From: Eonycteris spelaea
Lineage: Eukaryota > Chordata > Mammalia > Chiroptera > Pteropodidae
Direction: 5' to 3'
NCBI GenBank assembly: GCA_003508835.1
Contig: PUFA01000546.1
Coordinates: 1-64,000 of the forward strand
Length of the DNA stretch: 64,000 nucleotides
The notes under the pieces were generated by a model. It was not told where the DNA came from. It did not search any database and saw only the letters and a list, made by a program, of their open reading frames with translations. The translations under genes and the position numbers were made by a program. Every line of letters starts with the position of its first letter. Position 1 is the first letter of the stretch. Positions 13,616 through 26,590 of the stretch are shown here, in pieces.

Positions 13616-13891
13616 AGTTTCCTGAAGATAGGCTCATGGATCAGTAAGCCTCACTTAGAAGTTTCTATACTATTTCTGACCAAATCTATCATTTGCATTA
13701 ACTAGTAAATAGACGAATAAGCTAATCTGAACTTTATTACTATTCCATTTCCCTACTGATCTTTGGCAGATGATTTAATGAGGAAAAAATAACAACAAAA
13801 GATGCTCAAGCAGGAAGAAAAGTCAAAAGCAGAGATGTTCTACATATGCTGAGTGACCAAAATTTACTGGACAAGTCAAAGCTATACCAAC

Positions 13892-13991
13892 CTGAGTATG
13901 TCTCTCGATCTTCTGTTCAGAGTTCTCAGTTTTACTAGAAGATGAGGCTGCCTTCTCATCGTCATCATCTGATGGAAAACATTCCCATGTG
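13892..13991 (-). CDS. NPHP1: NPHP1 coding exon, homology-region segment (~531-564)
   Basis: An intact 100-bp exon with acceptor TTTTTTGAAAG and a weak donor, GTTGGT. In the phase set by its neighbours it reads [33 protein letters not shown] and the first two bases of a serine codon. The motif MTMRRQP and the basic stretch NRRSR are conserved in nephrocystin-1. Two other frames are open for longer but run into intron, so they are shadows. No lesion is visible. Confidence 0.95.
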
Positions 13992-14329
13992 CTTTCAAAA
14001 AAATTAATAAATGCCAAAAATTTAAGTGCTGGGACAGTGAGTATAATAACAGTCTTTTATTAATAAATTGAAGTGGTTTGTTATAATAGAACAAAATATT
14101 TTCAGCACCAGCGCCAATTCCTGGAGCTGCTGCTACATCAGAAACTTCAAACAGTGATGTTGGCACCAACTTATAAAGAAAAAAGGGAGTTTATAAAGCA
14201 GGTCAGAGTTTAGGTTGAACCACCTGCATCTCTGAACCCCAACTCCTTCCTGTTCCAAGAAGTGGGTATTGGTATTGCCAGGGCAGCAGTAGTGCTGTGT
14301 GTCCTGAGTCATGAAACAAAGAAGGGCAG
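13992..14329. other. NPHP1 intron, nothing recognised
   Basis: Intronic DNA between the exon at 13892 and an L2 fragment. Open frames here overlap the exon or run through intron, and none is supported. Confidence 0.4.
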
Positions 14330-14445
14330 AGGGGAGATTAAATGCTGTCAGGCTCTGAGCCACTTGAGGCAAGGACTGCATCTGTCTTACTCTCCATTCC
14401 CCATTATCTATCTAGTACAGTGCCTGGTAAGTGAACATATTAAAA
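14330..14445 (+). repeat. L2 3' fragment
   Basis: The L2 3' terminal pattern is visible: GAGGCAAGGACTGCATCTGT, TCTCCATTCCCC, then AGTACAGTGCCTGGTAAGTG. It is short and diverged. Confidence 0.7.
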
Positions 14446-14801
14446 GGTGTTCAGTATTTCTGGAGGGTAACTTGGCATGTACATCACAACTTCAAATGTC
14501 TCCACCTGTTGACTAGTGATAGGCAATCTCTGAATTAGCCTGTTCTACTAATTCAACAAAGTATTCAGTGAGGGTAAAATGTGGCCTCCTCATGAATCCT
14601 CATTTCCTACAGTAGAGTCTCAGAGGTACCACCATGAATATAAGCACTGAAAAAAAAAGACTGAAATTTTAATATCGAATGATACATTTTTTAAATGTGA
14701 CTTTATTATTTACATAATAGAATACAGCCATTTTCTCTGGTGACTCTTCTGTTTTTTTAATCTCTAAGAAAAGTAAGGAAAGCGAATTGTAAGAGCTGTA
14801 C

Positions 14802-14878
14802 CTCTTCTGGATACTGAAGGGTCCACTTCTATATCTTTTTCATAAGGGGTGCCACCATTCAGGTAGAGTTCGTAAGTC
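14802..14878 (-). CDS. NPHP1: NPHP1 coding exon, homology-region segment (~506-531)
   Basis: An intact 77-bp exon with acceptor CTTTTGTAG and donor GTACAG. Its first G completes a lysine codon from the exon at 16717. It then reads [14 protein letters not shown] and [11 protein letters not shown], and ends with the first base of an alanine codon completed at 13892. The segment is nearly the mammalian nephrocystin-1 sequence that I recall. No lesion. Confidence 0.95.
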
Positions 14879-16716
14879 CTACAAAAGAAGGGTACGCTAT
14901 GACAAAGACCTGTGATGAACACTTGGAAACACAGATACATTTGGAGACATTTTATTTATGTTTCATTGGTAAATGAGAATGAAAGTTGCTGATTCTTCTG
15001 TGAGGTATCATCTCAGTAAATAAAGTCTTTCTTTCTTTCTTAACTATTCCTGCAGAAATATATTTTTCCACATTAAAATAAGAAAGATTAATTGATGTCA
15101 TTATTTTGACTCTAATGGCTTGTTATTTAAAATGTATTTTCAAATGTTTTAAATCAACATTTGAAATAAAGCCATTATGAATTTATATTATTTTTAAATA
15201 TAAAAGTAACGTCTAGATTGTTGTAAAAGTTTGAATGGCATAAAAATAATAAGTAAAAAAATGAAACTCCCTCCCTATCCCTCTCCTTTTGGTAGTCCCT
15301 CAACCCATCTTTTTTCTATGCAAGTGCAAAAAAATACATACACACAGTTAAGTCTCAAAATAAACATGTTTTCTTTTAAAGCTACAAACTGCCAAAGTGT
15401 AGAAAGCAGAAGGTAAAAGGCCTCTTTCATCTTACTGCACCAGCTTCCCGCTCCTGCTCCTCATGGGCAACCTCTGGGGACAGTTATATAAATCCTCCCA
15501 CAGATATGCACATAGTTTTTCATAAACAAAAGTTGAGTCACAGTATATGTACTATTCTGCAGCTTGCTTTTTTCACTTAATAATATACTCTGTATATGTT
15601 TCTATATCAATACACAGGCCTCTAACTCATTAAAAATAATAGCTATGACTCCACTTTAGAAAAGATTGAGTAGACATACCTTTCCTTCCTACTAAGTACA
15701 ACTAAAACCCTGATCATTATTAAAAACGAACAAACCAAAAAACCCCAAATCTTAAAGAAGCCTGGGATTCTACATCTAAGATGGCAGGGTGGAGGCGGTA
15801 ATAAAGTGCTGCTCCCCCTTCCACTGGGTGATGTCCGAGGACTAGTGGAGTAAGGACTTTCACCTGTCCTGTGGTAAGGAGGTCACATCCATCTGTGATG
15901 TCAGTAGAGATGGAGCAGGGAGCATTATCTGAATCAAACCTTTGAAATTAGGAATTATTATAATATTTAAAGTTGGGGGAAACTGATGCTTGGAGACATT
16001 AAGGAACCTGCCTACAGTCACACAGGCAGAGCTAGGACTAGAGCTCTGAATTTTATAATTGCAAATCTGAGATCTCTGTCATCATCCTGCTGACCAAGCA
16101 CCCATTTGTGTCTGTTAATTTCTGTTTATATCCTATACCTAGATTTCTGTTGTGTGCCCATTTAAATTTAGATTTCTTCCTCTCAACTTTTGAGAGCCCT
16201 TTTTATATTAGGGATAATAATATTCTGACTGTCATGTGTATATTGCAAATATTTGCTACTGGTCTGTCTTTGGTCTCCAGTTTTAAATTTGTTTACAGTG
16301 GCTGCCAGGACAATTTCAATGTATGATCTACAGAAGAAAGGCAGAGTCACAGAGGATTTGGGGATCCTGGACTTAGCTTTCCCTCTCTTTAGAGAGAATT
16401 AGGCTCTATTTTAGCACTGTAAAATGTGCTAATTCCATAGGAAATTACTGAAAGAACGTTCTCAGCAGACAGTTGATGCAAACAGGTTTTAAAATCCCTT
16501 TCCTATATGTGTTACTTACTTCTCTCTAGGATGAGACTGCACATACTATTTTCACATATTACCTAAAAGAACATTAATATCAACATTAAAAGCCCCATCC
16601 CTACAAGTTATTAAAATGCTAATAGAACATACATTCTGTAAATCTGAGGTATCTAGATTTTAAAAAATGAATTTCTATAAAATTACCCACTTGGAAAAAA
16701 TACATAGCCAACTTAC
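14879..16716. other. NPHP1 intron with ancient repeat remnants
   Basis: Around 15480-15640 (ACTATTCTGCAGCTTGC, TTTTTCACTTAATAATATAC) and 16110-16310 (TATTGCAAATATTTGCTACT, ATTTGTTTACAGTGGC), the DNA resembles antisense 3' UTRs of old L1M/L1ME elements, at low confidence. A MIR lies at 15950-16075. The block at 15775-15930 (AAGATGGCAGGGTGGAGG) is not assigned. No exon was found. Confidence 0.4.
15950..16075 (-). repeat. MIR SINE fragment, reverse orientation
   Basis: Reverse-complement MIR blocks are present: AACTGATGCTTGGAGACATT, CCTGCCTACAGTCACACAGG, then AGAGCTAGGACTAGAGCTC. Confidence 0.65.
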
Positions 16717-16799
16717 TTTGCTGGCATAGGAATTCCACTGCCATCAAAAAGTTTAAGAAACACCCAGCCACAACTTAATTCTCCTCTTTCACCTGTTGA
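16717..16799 (-). CDS. NPHP1: NPHP1 coding exon, homology-region segment (~479-506)
   Basis: An intact 83-bp exon with acceptor TATTTCCTAG and a consensus donor, GTAAGT. The translation is STGERGELSCGWVFLKLF then DGSGIPMPA, plus two bases of a lysine codon completed by the exon at 14802. The GWVFLKLF core is the kind of beta-rich sequence typical of this conserved domain. Both phases agree with neighbouring exons. No lesion. Confidence 0.95.
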
Positions 16800-18199
16800 C
16801 TAGGAAATAAAAAAGTAGATGAAACTTAGTGTCTGAAGCAGTCAAATTTATAAGCATATACCAGGTCCTTTTAAAGGAACAAAATTATTATTTGCCTTGA
16901 GAATTAAAAAATATTCTTCACAAAAAAAACCCACAAAAAACAAAAAAACAAAGTGAAGCACAGCAGAGTCCCTTTGTATTTGCAGGCCAGATGGTAAAGT
17001 GAAAATCCCATCACATTAAATTGTTTTTGAAAAGCCCTAGACCTGATGATGTGACAACTGCCGCTTCTGTCTCTTGAGTGGAATGAGTTCAAACACATCG
17101 ATAATGCATAAGATCATGAAGTCTTGTTTCACTGAAAGATGGAGTGAGAAAGTTAAAATTGATCAAAAATCTTCCTGCTTAGAAACTTTACACCCTACTG
17201 TCGAATGTCAGAGGCCACCAGAATTCACTTGGGGGACCTGCTTTCTTATCTTAGCTACTATGAAACATATAGATGAATTTGCCTTAAAGAAATGAAAAGA
17301 TGGTGTAATACCATCAATGTCAGAACAGTGGCTCTCTGGGTCTCTCATGAGACCACATACATATACTACATCTTTCAAGCTATTAGATATGGAGGCATAT
17401 GATTACTATAACAGACCCATGCCCACAAACTCAATAGTTTACATGATGTTAAGTTAATACAAATTTCCAATGTTCCCTTTATAAAAATCACCACTCCGCC
17501 AGGTCCTTTAATTAGAACACTCACATGATGTTAAGTGTGCTCTGTACTCTAGGGTAGAGGAGAACTACTACATTGGAATGCCACCGAGTATCTTCTATCA
17601 CTTTCTGAAAAGTCCCATCTTTTCACGTCATTCTTTAAAAATATGGATGCCACTCAGGCTATAAATGTAAACAAATACACTTTATTTATTTTTTTAATTA
17701 TTTTCCTGCCCAATATTCCCCCCTACCTTTTTTTTTATTATGAGAACTTCACTTTTTTTTTTTTCCTCCAGGGAAGGAAAGGCAAATGCCTAGCTAAAAA
17801 AGTGCTTTCCCTTTAGATTCCTTTTCAGTTAGGGGTGGCCATATGTCCCTTCTAATTCTAGCTATTGAGATACAGATGTAAATTTCTGAGCAAGGCCTCC
17901 TCAGGAAAATTCATTTATTGGGGACAGACTGGTTTGTTTTGTTTTTTCACCTTCTAAGCTCTTGGTCATATTTAAGATTATAAGTAATTGTTGTTGAATT
18001 GTGGTGTATTTCCCCCAGGTACATATTATATATTATGTGGCAGATAACCTTTAGATTTGTTGATACTGTTAAGTTTAGTTTCAGTATATCTGCAGCTTAC
18101 ATCCAATTTGAGCAATTTGAGGTTGTTTTTCTTCCTTAAAAGAATTTTTTTTTTTTGGTCACAAATCACTAGACAACAGTAAACTTTTCTGGTGCTGCT
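16800..18199. other. NPHP1 intron, no gene seen
   Basis: Intronic DNA with A- and T-rich runs (for example near 16921 and 17752). I see no exon and no repeat that I can name with confidence. Confidence 0.4.
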
Positions 18200-18835
18200 C
18201 AGTAATGCATCTTATTTATTTTTTTCCTTTTTATGTTTTGATCCCCTTTACTCATTTCTCTCACCCTCTACCCCTGGCAACCACCAATCTGTTCTCTGCA
18301 TCTATGAGTTTGTTTTTCTGTTTTTGTTTTTGTTTTAGATTCTACATATAAGTGAGATCATATGGTATTTGTCTCTTGACTTATTTCACTTAGCATAATA
18401 ATCTCTAGGTCCATCAATGCTGTCACAAATGACAAGGTTTCCTTTCCATTGTATATATGTAACACTTCTTTATCCATTCATTCAACTTAGGTTGCTTCCA
18501 TACCTTGCCTATTGTAAATAATGCTGCAGTGAACATAGTCGTGTACTTATCTTTTCAAATTAGTGTTTTTGTTTTCTACAGATAAATACCCAGAAGTGGA
18601 ATTGCTGGGTCATATGGTAGTGATATTTTAATTTTTTGAGGAACTTCCATACTGTTTTCCATAGAGACGGAACCAATTTACATTAATAAAAAACAGTGTA
18701 CAAAGGTTCCCTTTTGTCCACATCCTCACCAACACTTATTATTATTTTTTTTGATAATAGCCACTCTGATATGTGTGCGGTGATATTTTGTGGTTTTTAT
18801 TTGCATTTCCCTGTGATTAGTGATGTTGAAATCTA
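18200..18835 (-). mobile_element. L1 3' end, sense to NPHP1
   Basis: The reverse complement of L1 late ORF2 and 3' UTR: TTCTACATATAAGTGAGATC, TTATTTCACTTAGCATAATA, GTTGCTTCCATACCTTGCCT, AATTGCTGGGTCATATGGTA. It is one of only two sizeable L1 pieces in the window that run in the gene's own direction. It is moderately old and carries no open frame. Confidence 0.85.
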
Positions 18836-19026
18836 CACTTTAATTTTAAGAGCTACTGAAAAAGAAGCACTAAATATAAATTAAATGACTGCCATTCTCA
18901 TTATTCAAGGATTAAAATTCTATTACAAATAAAAACCTCAATTATTTTACTTATAGATACAAGCATTTTTTAAAAAATTTTCTTTTAACTGATACATTAA
19001 AAAGCTTTATCTGTCAAATGACTTAC

Positions 19027-19137
19027 ATTGCGAATATAAGAAATTCCAAGTTCGAATAATATTCCAACATCTGGAGATGAAGAATTGGACCTGAGAAAAC
19101 AATCACCATCAAGCAAACAGGGCAAGATACCAGTAAT
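19027..19137 (-). CDS. NPHP1: NPHP1 coding exon, homology-region segment (~442-478)
   Basis: An intact 111-bp exon, exactly 37 codons, with acceptor TGTTTCAG and consensus donor GTAAGT. It reads [18 protein letters not shown], then [14 protein letters not shown] and SYIRN. The LLDGDCF and [13 protein letters not shown] motifs are diagnostic of nephrocystin-1. The phase is 0 at both ends, matching the exons at 27338 and 16717. Confidence 0.95.
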
Positions 19138-20334
19138 CTGAAACAATAAGAAAACAAAGTTAAAAAAAATTTAAATTGGGAGGCAGGTTTCAGCTTCATT
19201 CACCTGTAAATGGTTTATGCCTTTGCATCATGATAAAAGTATTTTAAAGGAAACAAAAAGCAGATGGACTGGACTCATCTGCACCAATGATTTGAAAGTT
19301 AAACATTTAATTTTGTGTTAAAGGAAAATACCTTCACCTTCACCTACTCTTTGCTTAGAGGAGAGGCTAATGTGAAACAGGTAGTATATCTAGATCCCAG
19401 AGGCAGACAAAAATCATTTGCGTATATAAGATATTCAAAGTAGCTATTGTTCTTTGTGAACAGAACTAAAATTAAATGCTTCATACACACATTGGTCAAC
19501 TTTCCTTAGGTGGGCTTTGTGAATTTCCCTTTCCCTTCCCTTTTGCTTATTCCACCCCCTTCCCTGCACAACCACATCCCTCCTTCTTGCCTACAAAATC
19601 CCACCTATCCTTCAAGGTCTAGTTTCTCTGCTACAAAACCTTGCCGAGCCTGTAATTAATTTCACCTCCTCCTCTGTGCTTCCACAGCACTTGGAGCCCC
19701 AGAACCATTCTATTCTGCCTTTGTGATAGTTATCAATAGTGCCCACTCCATAGGAGCACACTAAGGATTAAATGAGATAATACACATGGTTAGAATTCCA
19801 TAAAATAGTTATTATATGTCTATGTCTTTTCTCTAGCACCATGTAAGTTCCTACAACATCTAGGAAGAATGCCTCACACCTAACAGATGCTTAATTTAAT
19901 TCAGCAAAGTAACATTATTTACTATTTATCCTTCCAAACAGTTCATCTTTATATCTGGGAAAACATTAGAAAATTCTGCCCTAAACATTTCATATACACA
20001 GAGATGCCATATCGGAATTGTGAAGTGTTTGTGCCAAAATATAGAAGATCACGCTGGATTTTCAGTTGTGCTTTAGAAACATGTGGATAAATGCAACACA
20101 TAAGCATGGTGGCCAGGCCTCCGCCACATCTGGTACCTTCTCACGGAAACTCTATTTTGCTTTAATATCTTTTGAAGCCATAAGAGGAAGTTAATGAAGG
20201 TTCTTAGGTTGCAGTAACACACACAAGCTAGTGTGGGAAGGAAGTAAATCCTAAAGCAATGAAAACTTGGAGGAAGAAAAATTAAAGTAAAACAAACTTT
20301 TTTATCTGCATAGACGCAGATAACTAATCTTATT
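19138..20334. other. NPHP1 intron with an L2 fragment
   Basis: Intronic DNA. An L2 piece lies at 19540-19740. The remainder shows no exon or assignable repeat. Its last bases (20335-20346) are the left target-site duplication of the long L1 that follows. Confidence 0.45.
19540..19740 (+). repeat. L2 3' fragment
   Basis: The L2 order is present: CCCACCTATCCTTCAAGGTC, CTCCTCCTCTGTGCTTCCAC, AGCACTTGGAGCCCC. It is diverged. Confidence 0.7.
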
Positions 20335-21110
20335 AAAAGAACATGGAAAGTTTGGAGAAACATGGTGGAGTGAGAGATGTCCTCAGATCTCTCCCTTTGA
20401 AACAACAGTAAGCTGAACATCTAAAACTGAACAAAAAACACTCGAACTGCACACCAGCATGTATGAGTATGGGATCTGTGCATAAGAGTTACCATAAGTC
20501 AAAAACCCAGGAGTTGGGTGGTGCACTGGGAGAAATAAAGAAGCTGCCGCTTACAGCCTCCAGAGCTCTCTGTAGGAGTGGGGGAGGAGAAGGTGCAGTG
20601 AGTCCCTGAACAGTCAGGCCTGGGAAAGCTGTGAGCTCCATGTGGCCAGTGGCAGTGGCCAGTCATTAGGGCAGAAAGCAGAGAAGCAGCAGGCAGAAAA
20701 ACAACAGTTGATAATTACTGGTCCCACTTGCAAAACTGAGGCTGAGCTACAGCCTCTATCCCCCAACCCAGAGGGCCCCCCCCTCATACCCTCTGAGACC
20801 GAACACCGAGGAGCCCCAGGGGAATCTGAGCAAACACTACTGAAACTGTCCCTAATACTGACAGGGACTGACTGAGACTAGTAAGTGCAATTAAACATCT
20901 ATAAGTAAAAAGGGGGCATTATCAAGGCTTTAAATAAAGCAGGGATACAAGATGCTTAGGCGCCACCTACAGGAAACCAAAAGAAAAGCACCTTCTTTGC
21001 AACAGGCTAAAGAGAGACCTTTATATAACAAATCTTTCTTGAAAAAAAAAAAAAAAAAGCCAAATACACTCCTATTAATTCCCAGGTGGAGAAATAGTCC
21101 ATTAAACACC

Positions 21111-22365
21111 ATGAACAACCAAGGTGACAAGGCATCTGAGAAAGAGAGAGAAAGCACTCCAGAAAATAAGCTTATAGACATAGAAATATGTGACTTAAAT
21201 GACAGAGAATTCAGATGGTACTTCTGAAAAAACTCAGTGAGTTCCTAAATGAGTCATATCAACAATCAGGAATTGAAAAAACAAATAGATGAGTAGAGCA
21301 AAGAGAATGAAACCCTCAAAAAAAAAAAACAATAAATCTTCTGGAGATAAATAAAACACACTGCAAGAGTTGAAATACAGTCAACCAAATGGAGGAAAGG
21401 ATCAGTGATATTAAAGATAGAAATCTAGAAATGAGTCAGAAGGAAGAAGAGAGAAACTGAGGAATGAAAAATAATGAAAGAGAAATACAAGAACTAGCTG
21501 AAAACATCAGGAGAGGAAACAAGAATAATGGGCATTCTCGAAGGCGAGGAAAAGGAGCAAGGGCTAGAAAGCATTTTCAGGCAAATAGTTGACAAGAATT
21601 TCCCAAATCTAAGGAATGAGCTGGAAATTGGAATTCAAGAAGTCAACAGAACACCCAATTATCATGACCCAAAAAGGCCTTCACCAAGTGTGGAGAGCCA
21701 GATCTGAACTGGACCTGATCGAAACATTGGCAAAGACATGCTTGGCTGTGTAACAATCTGCCAAGGATAGAGAAGCAAAACAGTTAACATACAGCTGCTT
21801 CTATTTTAGCATGGATAACCAGGTACAGACAGGCCTTGCTGCCAGCAAGTTTCAAGTCCTGAGAAGAAGACTCCCATTCCCTCCTCGACCTTCAAAAGTA
21901 TATAAACCACACTGAGCTTGGGGTCACTCACTGTATCTAAGCAAAGTTCAGTGTCCCCCCTGGCCTCAGTGTTTGTATATACTATCTCTGTGTTTTTCTC
22001 GATCATTCTGTCGCCCCCTCTCAGGTATTTTAACCCTCTAGCCATGCAGGTCACGGAAACCAGACACGTTGTATTAAAATTATCAAAATCAACGACACAA
22101 ACAAAATTCTCAGGGCAGCCAGGGAGAAGAAAATCGTAACTTATAAAGGAAAACACATTAGATTATTGTCGGACTTCTCAGCACAAACCTTACAAGCCGG
22201 AAAGGAGTGCAATCAAATATTCAAACTATTAAGTGAAAGGAACTACCAGCTAAAAATAGTGAAGGAGATATGAATGAGAAATAAAGACTTTTCCAGACAT
22301 ACAAAAATTGAGGGATTTCTCCAGTACGAAGCCTGTACTACAGGAAATAATGAAAGAGGAAATGA
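21111..22365 (+). pseudogene. L1#1 ORF1 remnant (RNA-binding chaperone), broken
   Basis: The ATG at 21111 opens MNNQGDKASEKERESTPENK, followed by the acidic and coiled-coil N-terminal region. The frame breaks within about 120 bp and repeatedly afterwards. The conserved C-terminal part (AAGGAGTGCAATCAAATATT, CCAGACATACAAAAATTGAG) is recognisable near 22200-22320. A 370-bp LTR-like insertion at 21689-22057 cuts the ORF in the middle. In intact L1s this protein coats L1 RNA and helps its integration. No functional product is possible here. Confidence 0.85.
21689..22057 (+). mobile_element. Solo LTR-like insertion within L1#1 ORF1
   Basis: Non-L1 sequence interrupts ORF1 exactly where the sister copy (near 44440) runs on without a break. 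It starts TGTGGAGAGCC, has a TATA-like AAGTATATAAACC, and is C/T rich downstream. ACCAAG before it and ACCAG after it suggest a short target duplication with one base lost. Size and layout fit a solo LTR of an endogenous retrovirus. The start motif recalls ERV2/betaretroviral LTRs. The 3' boundary is uncertain by a few bases, and no viral gene is present. Confidence 0.6.
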
Positions 22366-22833
22366 TCAAAAAAAAAAAACCCCACAAAAGATACTTAGGA
22401 GTAAGGTGACTCTTAGGCAAATAGAAGCAGAGGAGTGCAACCTTTACTAAGAACAGGGCATTATAAGCTTAAACATTAAGGAGAGAATTGCTATAGTGAG
22501 ATAGTAATGAATGTTCAGCATACATAGGGACAAACTGAGACAACAGTGACTAAAAAGGGGAGGATTCAAAGATTCAAATTCATAAGCGGGAATGAAGATA
22601 AGGCACGCACAGAAGAAAACAGAGAACTATATATATATGTGTGTATACACACACACACACACGTGACTATCCTTTTCATATTCATAATGGTAACCACACA
22701 CCAATGATTCAACTGAAGTATATAACATAAAACAAGAAGAACCAGAGGGAAAACTCATAAAAGCCAACCAAAATAAAGAAAACAGGACAAGGAAGCAATG
22801 TAAACACCAAGCTACCAGAAAGCAAAAGATAAA

Positions 22834-25800
22834 ATGGCTATAAAAAAACCTCATATTTAATAATCACCCTAAATGTAAATGGACTGAACTCAACAATAAA
22901 AAGGTACAGAGTTGCAGAGTGGATCAGAATACAAAATCCAACTATATGTTGCTCCAGGAGTTACATCTCAGCTCCAAAGGCAAATATAGACTCAGAGTAA
23001 AAGGGTGGAAAATGATATTTCAAGCAAATGGCATTCAGAGAAAAGCAGGAGCCATGGTACTAATATCAGATGAAACAGACTTCAAAATTAAAAGGTAAAG
23101 AAAGATACTGAAGGTCACTCATAATGATAAAGGTAATCATGCATCAAAAGACATAACATTTATGAATGCTCCCAATCAGGAGCCCCAAAATAAATAAAGC
23201 AATTACTAACAGAATAAAACACTATTGAAGTAGAGATCTAAATATCCACTGTTGGAAATGGACAGGTCATCCAAACGGAAAATCATAAAAAAATAATATC
23301 CTTAAATGACACAATAGACCAACTGGACATTAACATTTACAGAGCCTTCTGTCCCAAAATGGCTGCTTATACATTCTTCTTGACTGCACATGGAATATTC
23401 TCAAGAATCGAACACATAATGGGACACAGAGACAGCCTCAACAAATATAAAAGGGTTGAAATCATACAACCATGTTCTCTGACCACAATGCTTTGAGACC
23501 AGAGATCAACTGCAAAATCAGGAAGAACCACAAATACATTAAACAACATGCTACTGAAAATAACTGGGTCAGAGAAGAAATAAAAAGAGAGATCAAGAGA
23601 TACATAGAAATGAATGATAATGATAGTACAACATATCAAAACTTTTGAGGCATGGCAAAAGCGGTACTAAGAGGAAAGTTCATATCATTACAGGCCATCT
23701 CCAAAAACAAGAATAGCCCAAATAACAACCTAACGCTTCATCTTAAAAAATAGAAAAGGAAGAACAAATGAAGCCTAAAGTCAGCAAAAGGAAAGAAATC
23801 ATCAAAATTAGAGCATAAATAAATAAAATTGAAAACAACAACAACAAAAAGATTAAAAAATAATAAATGCAACAAAGAGCTGGTTCTTTGGGAAGGTTAG
23901 TAAAATTGACAAACCCATTGCTAGACTCACTAAGAAAAAGAGAAAGGACACAAATAGCAAAATCAGGGATGAAAGAGGGGAAATTACAACTGACATCGCA
24001 GAAATATAAAGAACCGTGCAACAATAATATTAAAAAGTATAACACCAAATTTAACAACCTAGAAGGAATGGACCAGTATTTGAGAAAATACAACCTTCCT
24101 AGACTGAATTAAGAAGAACTGGAAAATCTAAGTAGGATCGATCAGCAGAATGGAAATTGAAACAATGATCAAAAACCTACCAAAAAGTAAAAGTCCAGGA
24201 CCAGATGGCTTCACCAGTAAATTCCACCAAACATTCAAAGAAGATTTAATACCTCTTCTCCTCAAACTCTTCCAAAAAAGCAGGAGGAGGCAATAATTCC
24301 TAACTCATTTTACGAGGCCAGTATTACCTGATACCAAACCCTGCTAAAGATAACATACAAAAAAACACTACAGACCAGTATCTCCATGAACACAGATGCA
24401 AAAATCCTAAATAAGATACTAGAGAACCAAATATAGCAACATATTAAAAGGATTATACACCACGATAAAGTGGGTTTTCAACCCAGAGGCACAAGGATCG
24501 TTCAACATATGCAATCGATTAATGTGATACACCATGTTAACAAATTAAAAAATAAGAAGCATATAATCATATCAATAGATGCAGAAAAAGTCTTCGACAA
24601 GTTACAGCATCCATTTATGATCAAAACACTTCACAAAATTGGTATAGAAGGAAAGCACCTTAACATAATAAAGTCATGTATGACAAACCCTTAGCCAACA
24701 TTATACTTAATGGTGAAAAAACAAAAAACGTTCCCTCTAATCAGGAACAAAGCAAGGCTGTCCACTATTGCCACTGCTATTCAATATCACATTGGAGGTC
24801 CTAGCAAGCACAATCAGGCAAGAGAAGGATATAAAAGGCATCTAAATAGGAAATAGGAAATGAAGAAGTCAAACTGTCTCTATTTGCGGATGGCATGGTT
24901 CTCCATACAGAAAACCCTAAAGACTCCACAAGAACACTACTAGAAACAATAAGCAAATTCAGTAATGTACAAAATCAATGTTCAAAATCCATAGCTTTCC
25001 TATATTCTAATAATGAAGTGTCAGAAAAAGAAGTGGAAAAAATCATTCTTTTGCAATTGCAACAAAAGGAATAAGATTATCTAGGAATAACGAAACATGT
25101 GAAGGACGTATATAATGAAAAGTATAAGACCCTATTAAAAGAAATCAAAGAAAATACAAAGAAATGAAAAGTTCTGTGTTCTTAGATTGGGGAGAATCAA
25201 CATAGTTAAAATGACCATATATTACCTAAAGCAATAACCATATTTCATGTAATCCCCATTAAAATCCTATCGGCATTTAAAAAAAAATAGAACAAAAAAT
25301 CACCAGAGTTGTATGGAAGCACAAAAGACCTGAATCGCCAGAGCCATCCTGAGGAAAAAAAAAAAATGAGGCTGGAGGTATCATTCTGCTTGAGTTCGAA
25401 TTATACTACAAAGCAACAGTAATTCAAAAATGGTATGATACTGGCAGCAAAACAGACACATGAACCAGTGGAACAAAATCGAGAGTCCAGAAGAAAACCC
25501 ATATGAATATAATAATTTCTGATAAAGAAGCCTAAAACATATAGTGGAGAAAGGAAATCTGATCAATAAATGGTACTGGGAAAGCCACCTGCAAAAGAAT
25601 GAAACTAGACTGTTGTCTGTCACCACACACCAAAATTAACTTAAAATGGATTAAGGACCTTAATATATGACCTGAAACATAAAATGCATAGAAGAAAACA
25701 TAGGAACTGAACTCAAGGACCTTGGTCTTAAAGAGGATTTTATAATTTGACCTCAAAAGCAAGAGAAGTAAAAGCAAAATAAATGACAGAGACTACATGA

Positions 25801-26590
25801 AACTGAAAAGCTTCTGCTCAGCAAAGAAATTATCAACAAGGTAAAAGACAACCATCCGAATGGGGAAATATATTTGCAAGCAACACCTCCGATGAAGAGT
25901 CTAATATCCAAAATATACAAAGAGCTTATGCAACTCAATAAACAACAAAAATACAAAGGATGTAATCAAAGAATGGGCAGAGGACCTGAACAGACACTTC
26001 TCCCTAGAGGACATACAAATGGCCAACAAATGTATGAAAAGATGTTTAACATCATAGCTATTAGGGAAATGCACATCAAAACCATAATGAGATACCACTG
26101 ACACTTGTTAGAATAGCTATATATCAACAGGATAAGTAATAACAAATGTTGGAGAGGATAAGGAGAAAAAAGGAACCCTCATTCACTGCTGGTGGGACTG
26201 CAAATTGGTACAGCCACCATGGAAAACAGTATAAAGATTCCTCAGAAAACTAAGAATTGATCTACCATATGATCCCTCAATCCCTTTACTGGGTATTTAC
26301 CCCAAACTTGAAAACCCATATCCAAAAGATATTTGCACACTGATGTTCATAAAAGCATTATTCACAGTGGCCAGGATATGGAAGCAACCAAAGTGCCTAC
26401 AATAGATGATTGGCTAAGAGAACTGTGGTACATATATACAATGGAATATTACTCAGCCATAAGAAGAGATGAAATACTGTCATTTTGCGACAACATGGAT
26501 GGACCTTGAGATAATCATGCAGAGCAAAATAAGCCGGACAGAAAAAGCTGAAAATCACATGATATCACTTTTTGTGAGATATAAACCTAA
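22834..26590 (+). pseudogene. L1#1 ORF2 remnant (endonuclease/reverse transcriptase), broken
   Basis: ORF2 starts at ATG 22834 (MAIKKPHI). Endonuclease, reverse transcriptase and C-terminal regions follow in order, but the frame is broken many times. The longest RT piece begins [16 protein letters not shown] (24470). At 24883-24894 the catalytic FADD motif reads FADG, so one metal-binding aspartate is replaced by glycine. The same change occurs in L1#2 at 47099. The tract 24185-25232 is almost free of substitutions against 46385-47460. Confidence 0.9.
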
